Of a stretch of 64,000 bases of DNA, positions 8,818 to 15,931 are shown piece by piece. Made by a program: the position numbers and the translations under genes. Below the pieces are notes generated by a model. That model was not told the DNA's origin. It saw only the letters and a program-made list of their open reading frames with translations, and did no database searches. The stretch covers positions 1 to 64,000 of the forward strand of contig NZ_CANKWH010000008.1 in assembly GCF_947487305.1 (NCBI RefSeq), given 5' to 3'. The first letter of the stretch is position 1; every line of letters begins with the position of its first letter. The stretch is from an uncultured Paracoccus sp. GTDB lineage: Bacteria; Pseudomonadota; Alphaproteobacteria; Rhodobacterales; Rhodobacteraceae.

Positions 8818-9591
8818 TCAGGCGCGCAGCGTCGCGCCGCCATCGACATAAAGGTCGGCCATGGTCACATGGCCGGCCTGATCCGACAGCAGGAACAGCG
8901 CGGCCTGCGCGATATCCTCGGGCGTGGCGATCTTCCCCAAGGGGATGCCGGTCTTGAAGCTGGCCAGATCGCCCGCGATCACCCGCGCCGCGCCCTGATC
9001 GTCGGCCCACATGCCGGTCTGCATCGGCGTCAGCGTCGAGCCCGGCGCGACGATGTTGCAGCGCACGCCGCGAGGCGCCAGTTCCAGCCCGAGACAGCGC
9101 ACCAGCATCGCCGCCGCCGCCTTTGAGGCCGCGTAACTGCCCATGTTCTGCCGCGGCACGCCCCCGGCATTCGAGCCGATCACCACGATCGCGCCCTTGC
9201 CCTCGGCGGCCATGTGCCGCCCCAGCGCGCGGGTGACGCGGAAGGTGCCGCCCGCATTGATGTCGATGACCCGCTGCCAGTCCTCATCCGTCGAGCCGAG
9301 CAGGGGTTGCGTCGACAGCACCCCCGCCGCATGAACGCCATGGGAAACCGGGCCAAATGCCCGCACCGCTGCGGCCAGCGCCGCATCAACCGCCGCGCCG
9401 TCACGGACATCCAGCCCGTGCCAGATGATCCCGCAATCCGTGGGCAGGGATTGCGCGGCCAGCGCATCGGCCCTGTCGGTGGCAAAGACCTTGGCCCCGG
9501 AGGCGCGCAGCAACCGGACCAGCGCCACTCCGATCCCGCCCGCCGCGCCGGTGACAAAGGCGGCGCGATCCTCGAAACCCGTCAGGCGCAT
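8818..9591 (-). CDS. entA: 2,3-dihydro-2,3-dihydroxybenzoate dehydrogenase
   Basis: Short-chain dehydrogenase of 257 residues performing the NAD-dependent oxidation that completes the DHB ring. The nucleotide motif TGAAGGIG is at 14-21, with the catalytic YAASK pair and the upstream serine in VVIGSNAGG. The C-terminal VTMADLYVDGGATL is usual for EntA/DhbA. The ATG at 9591 overlaps the end of the isochorismatase gene by ten bases. It is last in the entC-entB-entA unit and converges with the carrier gene three bases away. Confidence 0.92.
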   Translation of the reverse strand: MRLTGFEDRAAFVTGAAGGIGVALVRLLRASGAKVFATDRADALAAQSLPTDCGIIWHGLDVRDGAAVDAALAAAVRAFGPVSHGVHAAGVLSTQPLLGSTDEDWQRVIDINAGGTFRVTRALGRHMAAEGKGAIVVIGSNAGGVPRQNMGSYAASKAAAAMLVRCLGLELAPRGVRCNIVAPGSTLTPMQTGMWADDQGAARVIAGDLASFKTGIPLGKIATPEDIAQAALFLLSDQAGHVTMADLYVDGGATLRA

Positions 9592-10232
9592 GTCAGGGCC
9601 TCGGCGCCGATGGCGGCAAGCGCGGTATCGGTCTCCATCACCACGCCGCAAGTTGCCGCCACCCAATCCATCGCCATGGCGTGCCGCGCGGCATCGAAAT
9701 CGGCCTGTGCATCGCTGATGGCGAAGGGCTGGATGTCGCGCTGGAAGGCCTCGGCGGCGGTGCAGAGGCAGCCGATATGGGCATAGATCCCTGTCACGAT
9801 CAGCTGATCGCGCCCGCGCGCGCGCATCAGCGTCTCGAGGTTCGAGCGTTGGAAGGCGCTGTAGCGATGCTTCACCAGCAGATGATCGCCCGGTTCCGGC
9901 GCAAGCTCGGGCAGGATCGCCTCGTGCTCGGGCAGGGCGCGCATCCCCGGCCCCCAGAGATCGGCCTGCAAGCCGCGATCGGGCCGGAACTGGTCGCCCT
10001 TCTGCGCGGTGTAGAAGACCGGGATGCCGGCCGCACGGGCGGCCACCAGCAGGCGGGCGATGTTGGCGGTGACGCGGTGCAGCGGCTCGGCGCCCGGGGT
10101 GAAGGGAGCGCAGAAATACTGCTGCATGTCATGGACCAGAAGCGCCATCCGGTCGGGTTCGGGCCGCGAGGGCGCGCGGCTGTCCTGCGGAGCGGGGGGC
10201 GGGGCATAGGGGGCGATGCGGGGCAGGGCCAT
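9582..10232 (-). CDS. entB: isochorismatase without carrier domain
   Basis: Hydrolyses isochorismate to 2,3-dihydro-2,3-dihydroxybenzoate. The 216-residue product covers only the isochorismatase domain of EntB/VibB. LLVHDMQQYF supplies the catalytic aspartate (D35), VKHRYSAF the lysine (K121), and YAHIGCLCTA (150-159) matches the third conserved loop. E. coli EntB is about 285 residues because of its C-terminal carrier domain; that domain is absent here and is encoded as a separate gene at 8569. Start ATG 10232 follows the entC stop by 14 bases. Confidence 0.93.
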   Translation of the reverse strand: MALPRIAPYAPPPAPQDSRAPSRPEPDRMALLVHDMQQYFCAPFTPGAEPLHRVTANIARLLVAARAAGIPVFYTAQKGDQFRPDRGLQADLWGPGMRALPEHEAILPELAPEPGDHLLVKHRYSAFQRSNLETLMRARGRDQLIVTGIYAHIGCLCTAAEAFQRDIQPFAISDAQADFDAARHAMAMDWVAATCGVVMETDTALAAIGAEALTCA

Positions 10233-10246
10233 GATGGGTCTCTCGG

Positions 10247-11434
10247 TCAGTCGGTCGGGTAACGGGCGGCATCTGCGGGCAGGCCGAAGGCGCGCAGCAG
10301 CGCGGCGAATTTGCTGGCGGTTTCCTCGGTCTCGGAATCCGGGTCCGATCCGGGCACGATGCCCGCCCCGGCATAGAGCCGTGCCTCGGCGCCGCAGACA
10401 TCGGCGCAGCGGATCGCCACAAACCACGCACCATCGCCATCGGGCCGGCACCAGCCGACCGCGCCGGCATAGAAATCGCGGGCCACAGGCTCCAGTTCGC
10501 CGATCAGTGCGGCGGCGCGCGAACAGGGCAGGCCGCAGACGGCGGGTGTCGGATGCAGCGCGGCGGCCAAGAGCACCGAGGGGGTATCGGGATCGCTCAG
10601 CCGACCCTCGATCCGCGTGCCCAGATGCCACATGCTGCGGGTCGAAGTGAGGCCGGTGCCTTCGGGTGCGCCGAGATGGCTGCACCATGGCGCCAGCGTG
10701 TCCAGGATGAACTCGACCACCATCGCATGTTCGCGCCGGTCCTTCTCGGACCGGGCCAAAGCCGCGCAGGCATCGGCATCCTTGATCGGGTCGGGATTGC
10801 GGCGGGCCGAACCGGCCAGCGGGAAGGATAGGATCTTGGATCCGGTCTTTTCCACCAGCAGCTCCGGCGTTGCGCCGATCAGCGCCCGGTCGGGCTGGGG
10901 CAGGGCGACGCGGAAGGCGGTAACCACCGGGTCATCGGCCAGCCGGTCCATCAGCGCCTGCTGCGGGATCGGGCCATTGGCCTCGATGGCCAGCGTCCGG
11001 GCCAGCACAATCTTGCGCAGCCCCTCGGGCTGGGTCGCTTCGGCGCGCATGATGCGCAACGCCTGCTCGACGCTGCCCGCATAGACGCGCGGGGCGGGAT
11101 CGGCCCGCCAGCGCTGCGGGCTCGGGCGGTCGGAGGGGCTGGCCGCGACCGGCAGGTCATGGCGGCAGGCAGGGGCGAGCCAGAGGCAATCGGTCTGGTG
11201 ACGGGCAAAGGGCAGCGCCCCGCCGATCACCGCCGAAGGTCCGGCCCCGGCAAAGGCGTGGGCAATGCGCGCCGGCAGGCTGTCGCCGGTGCCGCTTTCG
11301 ACGGCGCGGGTCGGGCCATCGGCGCGCAGGGTGCCGTGCGGGCCGCGAAAGGCAAAGGAACCGCCCGTATCGGCGGCATCGGCGGCATCGGCGGCATCGG
11401 CGCGACAGGCGGCCGTTTCTGGCGAAATCATCAT
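10247..11434 (-). CDS. entC: isochorismate synthase
   Basis: Converts chorismate to isochorismate, the entry to DHB. The 395-residue protein has the chorismate-binding fold, with EGLRKIVLARTL, the FPLAGSARR loop and the CGLPCSRAAALIGELEPVARDFYAG block typical of EntC/DhbC. Two ATG codons (11434 and 11431) begin the frame and neither has a strong ribosome site. Near the N terminus an ADAADAADAAD run comes from a 9-bp tandem repeat. It is the first gene of a three-gene unit and diverges from the receptor gene. Confidence 0.93.
   Translation of the reverse strand: MMISPETAACRADAADAADAADTGGSFAFRGPHGTLRADGPTRAVESGTGDSLPARIAHAFAGAGPSAVIGGALPFARHQTDCLWLAPACRHDLPVAASPSDRPSPQRWRADPAPRVYAGSVEQALRIMRAEATQPEGLRKIVLARTLAIEANGPIPQQALMDRLADDPVVTAFRVALPQPDRALIGATPELLVEKTGSKILSFPLAGSARRNPDPIKDADACAALARSEKDRREHAMVVEFILDTLAPWCSHLGAPEGTGLTSTRSMWHLGTRIEGRLSDPDTPSVLLAAALHPTPAVCGLPCSRAAALIGELEPVARDFYAGAVGWCRPDGDGAWFVAIRCADVCGAEARLYAGAGIVPGSDPDSETEETASKFAALLRAFGLPADAARYPTD
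11371..11400. repeat. 9-bp tandem repeat inside entC
   Basis: CGGCGGCAT occurs three times in a row at 11371-11397, with a partial fourth unit. On the coding strand it yields an alanine/aspartate run near residue 15 of the isochorismate synthase. Because the unit is nine bases, copy changes keep the frame. Confidence 0.8.
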
Positions 11435-11894
11435 GACAGGTATTCATCCGGCAGGGCCCGGAAGGGGCGGGTTGTTCAGACGGAACTGGCTGAGCGCGGC
11501 AGGCTGCCGGGGATGGCTGTCCGGGTGCGGCTGGCCGCGAAAAGGAGTGGAGAGAGGCCGCGAGGGATCAGCTCATGCGGCCTTGGGTTGCGGTCTGGCC
11601 GCTGCCTGCGCGGAACCTGCCGAAGCAGAGGGGCATAGTCAACTAAAAAAGTCGGAAATGTGATGCGCGTATAGGTTGAGTATGCCGACTGCAGGCTCGC
11701 CGGAGGGAATTTGCCTGTTCGTGCAGCCCGAATTCGCTGCGGGGTTCGCGCCAAAATAATACCCGACAATTTAACTGTGGCATTTTTGGCGCAGGGTCCG
11801 GGCGCTTTGCGCAAATAACCAAGTAAAATAGTTGAGAATCTGTCGCGCCGCCCGCTAACCAGCCGAAAAGTTCAATCAGGCACAGGAATTGGCT
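11435..11894. promoter_or_regulatory. divergent regulatory region between entC and the receptor
   Basis: This 460-base stretch has no convincing gene and is visibly richer in A and T toward the receptor. It contains TAGTCAACTA at 11636-11645 and the related ATAGTTGAGAAT around 11828-11839. Both resemble half-sites of the IscR-like box reported for iron genes of Rhodobacterales. Plus-strand frames within it have poor composition and no ribosome sites, so I treat them as chance. Confidence 0.5.
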
Positions 11895-13895
11895 ATGACA
11901 CTTTCCCGCATCCTCCCCTTGGCGAGCGTCTCGCTGATGGCTCTGGCGACGGCCTTGGCCGCGCAGGAAACCGCGATCTCGCAGACCCCGGGCACCATCG
12001 TTCTCGATCAGATCACGCTGGTTGCCGACGGTCAGGAGAATGTCGAGGCAACGGGCGGTTCCGTCGTCACGGCCGAGGATATCGAGACGCTGCAGCCCGC
12101 CGACATGTCGGAACTCTTCTCGCGCAACTCCTCGATCAGCGTCTCGGGCGGCGGCGGTCAGGCCAAGCGCATCCATGTCTTCGGGCTGGAACAGTCGAGC
12201 CTCGCGGTCTCAGTCGATGGCGTGCCGCAGTTCAAGGACAACTGGCATCACAGTGGCTCGAACGTCATCGACCCGGCCTTCCTGAAGCGGGTCGAGGTCG
12301 AGGCCGGGGCCGCCGCCGCCGATGCGGGCTTTGCCGCAGGCGCCGGTGCCGTCCGCTACGAAACGCTCGGCGCTCGAGATCTACTGACCGATGGCCGGAC
12401 CCAGGGCGGGCGCGTCGGTCTGTCCTATGGCAGCAATGGCCGCGGGCTGTCGGCCAGCATCGCCGGCTATGGCGTCTACGAGGGCTTCGACTGGTTCGCC
12501 ATGATCCACAGCGCCAACGGCGACAATTACGAGACCGGCGAGGGCTACGAGATGCCCGGCACCGAACCCGCCACGCTCGGCGGCCTGTTGAAGGCCGGTT
12601 ACGAGTTCGAGGGTCACAGGGTCGAACTGTCCTATGAGCGGACCGAGGATGACGCCGACCGCGTCACACGGATGAACATGGATCAGGCCCATACCCGCGA
12701 TGTCTATCCGCTGAAGGTGACCCGCAACACGCTGAGCCTGAAATATACCGAAGTCTCGCCCACCGCGACCTGGGACCCCGAGGCGATGATCTATGTCAGC
12801 CGCAACGAATACTGGCGCCCGAACTTCATCGTCGGCGGCTTTGGCGGCGATATGGACATGGAGGCGCAATCGGTCGGCGGCGTGCTGAAGAACAGCTTCG
12901 ACGTGGGCGTCGGCACGATCTCGACCGGGGTCGATTTCAACTATAGCGACTATCGCATCGACAATTACGGCGATACCGATGTCCGGGTCCACACGATCGA
13001 GACCATGCAGGTCGGCACCTTCGTTCAGGGCCGCTTCGCCTTCGCCAATGGCATCGACCTGTCGACCGGCCTGCGTTTTGACCATCAGCGTTTCACCGAC
13101 TGGAACGGCGACCGCCGCACCGACAGCGGCGCCAGCGCCAATGCCACGGTTTCCTATGAGTTCGCGCCGGGCTACGAGGTCTTTGCCGGGGCGTCACACA
13201 CCTGGCTCGGCTATGACATCGGCGAATACGGCTATCTGCACGCCCGCGGCAGCAGCCTTACCGTTGCCGAGGGTTATGAGCCGGCGACTGCACGCAACTA
13301 CAAGCTGGGTGTCAGCGCGACCCAGGACAGCTGGACCGGCAACCTCACCTTCTTCGATACCACGCTGTCCGGTCTGGCCAATGACTATTACCGCGAAAGC
13401 GACGATTCGCTGACCTTCGACAACTCGGCCGACTATCGCAGCCGCGGCGTTACGATCCAGGCGAATTACAGCTGGGGCAGCGGCCGCGCCGGTGCCAGTC
13501 TGACCAAGGCCAAGGTCGAATATGATGGCGAGGATATCCTGCCCGATGGCGGTGATGCCATGCCCATCGGCGAGATCGCCACGCTGTTCGTCGATCAGGA
13601 ACTGCCGCAATACAATCTGCGGTTCGGCGGCACGCTGGAACTGGCAGGCCGTCTGGACGACGCCTATATCACCGAGGGCGGTTTTGGCGAGATCCCGGGC
13701 TATGGCGTGGTGAATGCCTATGCCGAATGGCGTCCCGAGGATTACCAGAATGTCGTGGTCCGGCTTGGCGTCGACAACCTGTTCGACAAGACCTATTTCG
13801 AGCGCACGAGCTATGCCCAGTTCGCCCGTCGCGAGGTCTACCCGGTCTATGCCCCGGGCCGGACGGTCACGCTTGGTGTGAGCATGGATTTCTGA
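11895..13895 (+). CDS. TonB-dependent siderophore receptor
   Basis: Outer-membrane gated beta-barrel, 666 residues, predicted to import the ferric form of the siderophore made by the flanking genes. A signal peptide ends near ALAAQ, followed by a TonB-box-like segment (GTIVLDQITLV, near residue 34), a plug domain with VVTAEDIETLQPADMSELF and RIHVFGLEQSSLAVSVDG, and a long barrel ending in the outer-membrane signature LGVSMDF. AGGAA at 11884-11888 selects ATG 11895 over the TTG at 11889. Ligand identity is inferred from context only. A strong terminator follows. Confidence 0.92.
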   Translation: MTLSRILPLASVSLMALATALAAQETAISQTPGTIVLDQITLVADGQENVEATGGSVVTAEDIETLQPADMSELFSRNSSISVSGGGGQAKRIHVFGLEQSSLAVSVDGVPQFKDNWHHSGSNVIDPAFLKRVEVEAGAAAADAGFAAGAGAVRYETLGARDLLTDGRTQGGRVGLSYGSNGRGLSASIAGYGVYEGFDWFAMIHSANGDNYETGEGYEMPGTEPATLGGLLKAGYEFEGHRVELSYERTEDDADRVTRMNMDQAHTRDVYPLKVTRNTLSLKYTEVSPTATWDPEAMIYVSRNEYWRPNFIVGGFGGDMDMEAQSVGGVLKNSFDVGVGTISTGVDFNYSDYRIDNYGDTDVRVHTIETMQVGTFVQGRFAFANGIDLSTGLRFDHQRFTDWNGDRRTDSGASANATVSYEFAPGYEVFAGASHTWLGYDIGEYGYLHARGSSLTVAEGYEPATARNYKLGVSATQDSWTGNLTFFDTTLSGLANDYYRESDDSLTFDNSADYRSRGVTIQANYSWGSGRAGASLTKAKVEYDGEDILPDGGDAMPIGEIATLFVDQELPQYNLRFGGTLELAGRLDDAYITEGGFGEIPGYGVVNAYAEWRPEDYQNVVVRLGVDNLFDKTYFERTSYAQFARREVYPVYAPGRTVTLGVSMDF

Positions 13896-13917
13896 TCCCT
13901 CGGACCAGGGGAAGGGG

Positions 13918-13947
13918 CAGGCGGGTGAGCGATCACCCGCCTGTTTT
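13918..13947 (+). terminator. terminator after the receptor gene
   Basis: CAGGCGGGTGA (13918-13928) pairs perfectly with TCACCCGCCTG (13933-13943) around a GCGA loop, an 11-bp stem, and TTTT follows at once. It ends the receptor transcript. The stop codon of the opposite-strand broken gene lies inside it. Confidence 0.88.
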
Positions 13948-14384
13948 CTGTTTGTGGCGATGGAAGAACAAGATGCAGGTCTTATGGCTGCCCTCGAAGC
14001 CCTCCCGGCCGAACAGGTCGAAAACCCGCTGGAACGCCGCCGCAGCAGCATCCGTCTCGCAAAGTTTGTAGAGCGATCCGCCCTCGAGCATCAGCGTGTA
14101 GAGGTTCTTGTGCTCTGGATCGTCGTAAACCTCATAGACGTTTCGATCCACCTCCTTCCCTCGGCAAGATCACCGAGGTCGGTATAATCCTCGACGCAGC
14201 CGACGGTGAGCGTCTGGGGACAATAGTCCCACCCGCTTTTCGATTCGGGGATCAGCGCCCAGGCTTCGAGGTTCAGGGCCAAGGCGGCGCGAATGTCGCC
14301 CTTGGCGAAATGGGCCTCGGATTGGTCGAGGATCGCATCGATCCTGGCGCGCTCGGCGGCGGGAATTTCAGGTCTACGGGGCAT
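13933..14384 (-). pseudogene. small helical protein gene broken by a frameshift
   Basis: One frame runs from ATG 14384 (MPRRPEIPAAERARIDAIL) through ALNLEAWALIPESKSGWDY to DLGDLAEG. The continuation DRNVYEVYDDPEHKNLYTLM lies in another frame, ending at 13933. The frames would join as EGKEVDRN if one G were restored in the run at 14158-14160 (GGG versus GGGG). The joined product would be about 150 residues and TPR-like in feel (FAKGDIRAALALNLEAW). Its place at the distal end of the Rhs locus suggests an orphan immunity gene, but I do not recognise the family. Confidence 0.6.
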
Positions 14385-14534
14385 CGGCTGACCGCCCAGC
14401 CAGCGCTTGATTCTGCAGGCAATCTGCGGCCAATCCTGACAAGGATGTCCTGCGGGGGGCGGACCGACCACAGTCGCCCGAACTCGATCGAGATTGCTGC
14501 CGGGCAAAAAATGTCATGGATACCTGGAACCCGA

Positions 14535-15455
14535 TCAGGGCAGTTTGCGGCGCGGGCCGGCCGCGCGTTCGGGGCGCCAGGAGATCAGCAGACCTGTTGC
14601 GCCGAGAAGCTGGTTGATGTCCTGCAATGTCTCCGCCGGCACGATCCATACGGCGAACTGGCTGTTCAGCTCGATGATCCTGCCGCGATCATCCTGCGCG
14701 CGAATCCAGTCGCCAAGGCTCTGCCCGGCGACGGAAATCGCCAGATGGTCCCTGTTCAGCAGATTGTACGGGTAGACCATGCGCAGGCGGGTTCGCTTGT
14801 AGCTGTCCTCGCCCCCCGACCATTCGGAGAGGTCATCGATAAAGGAAAAGGGGTCCTCGCTGCCCGTGAAGAGCACCGCTGCGTTTCCATTCGCATAGGA
14901 CACAACCTGTTCGGGGCGGGTACAGGTGAAGGCAAAGCCATAGGAAGGGGAAAGCTGACCGGACAGATGGTCGATAACGTCGATGATCTCCGACTCTGGC
15001 AGTGGCTGTTGGTGCCGGACCGCGAGGTCAACCAATGAAAACCCGACATTGGCACCGTCGTCGAAACCTCCGGTCAGTTCGGTCGTGCCTGAAGCCGAGA
15101 TGGCTCTGAACCTGATATTCGCTGATTTCGGGTCGCGGAGGTAGTTTTGCCAATCTGTCTCGACAAGATGCAGGCTTTTTCCCGCAGCATCGGGGGTGGT
15201 TCTGACATATTCGCTGACTTCGACAGCATGCAGATTCAGTCGCGCGAAAATTGCGGTCGCCGTGGCGAGACTGCGGTCAGGCTCACTTGCAGATATCCCG
15301 TAGAAGGCAAAGCCGGTGACTACCAATTGGGTCCGTTCATGAGGCTGTCGAGGGTGCGAGTGTATGACGGACCTTGCATCATAGTCACGAAAACTATGCT
15401 CAGCCCCGCTCCGGTTTCCTCTCTTGCCGCGCGAGATCCGCTGGCCAACCGGCAT
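14535..15455 (-). CDS. putative second immunity protein, N terminus doubtful
   Basis: The open frame gives 306 residues and starts two bases after the stop of the first immunity gene. The part from TGFAFYGISA onward looks like a real soluble protein and ends with a YPYNLLNRDHL...LNSQFAVWIVP stretch reminiscent of T6SS immunity proteins. The first 45 residues are rich in R, S and H and look non-native. A different frame starting ATGATG at 15382 reads MMQGPSYTRTLDSLMNGPNW and would run straight into VVTGFAF if one G were restored near 15326. So the gene is either frameshifted or uses an unusual start. Function is inferred from position. Confidence 0.55.
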   Translation of the reverse strand: MPVGQRISRGKRGNRSGAEHSFRDYDARSVIHSHPRQPHERTQLVVTGFAFYGISASEPDRSLATATAIFARLNLHAVEVSEYVRTTPDAAGKSLHLVETDWQNYLRDPKSANIRFRAISASGTTELTGGFDDGANVGFSLVDLAVRHQQPLPESEIIDVIDHLSGQLSPSYGFAFTCTRPEQVVSYANGNAAVLFTGSEDPFSFIDDLSEWSGGEDSYKRTRLRMVYPYNLLNRDHLAISVAGQSLGDWIRAQDDRGRIIELNSQFAVWIVPAETLQDINQLLGATGLLISWRPERAAGPRRKLP

Positions 15456-15457
15456 GT

Positions 15458-15931
15458 TCAGCGGCGCGCGAACTGTTCCTCGATCATGATCGCCAGGGAC
15501 TCGCTGCCCGGCTCCTCACCCCATTCGGTCATCAGGGAGGTCACGATCTTGTCCAGCTCGGTGATCATCTGGCCACGATCGACAGGTTCACCGCAGTAGA
15601 GCACCGTGGCACCCAGTCGTCCCGCCAGCGCAAGGACAAGATCGACGAACCTTGCGATATAGGTCGAAGGAATGGTCGCCATCGGATAGCTGACCGTGAT
15701 CTGGTCCGCGCCATCCTGCGCGTCGGCACGCTGACCGCCTATCGCCAGATCAATCAGCGCGTAGCTCTCGGATTGCCAGATCGGGTGTTTCTCGCTCCGG
15801 TCGAAATTGTAGACATCATAGTCAAGCGTCGCCCCGAGTTCCCGCAGAACACGGTTCAGCTCTCCGGCAGATCGCGGAGAGTCCAGCTTCAGGACCACCG
15901 GAACTTCCTCGAAAAAATCTGCGGGCATCAT
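15458..15931 (-). CDS. putative immunity protein of the Rhs toxin
   Basis: A 157-residue acidic soluble protein with no signal peptide, encoded directly after the toxin-bearing C terminus of the Rhs gene. Its ATG overlaps the Rhs stop codon by four bases, so translation is coupled, the classical arrangement of a polymorphic toxin and its antidote. The sequence (VVLKLDSPRSAGELNRVLRE at the start, SESLAIMIEEQF at the end) is not one I can assign to a named immunity family. The role is inferred from position alone. Confidence 0.65.
   Translation of the reverse strand: MMPADFFEEVPVVLKLDSPRSAGELNRVLRELGATLDYDVYNFDRSEKHPIWQSESYALIDLAIGGQRADAQDGADQITVSYPMATIPSTYIARFVDLVLALAGRLGATVLYCGEPVDRGQMITELDKIVTSLMTEWGEEPGSESLAIMIEEQFARR

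Noticed and set aside
11159..11663. plus-strand frames of 159 and 132 residues upstream of the receptor
   Set aside because: They begin antisense to entC, have glycine/arginine-rich composition and no ribosome site.
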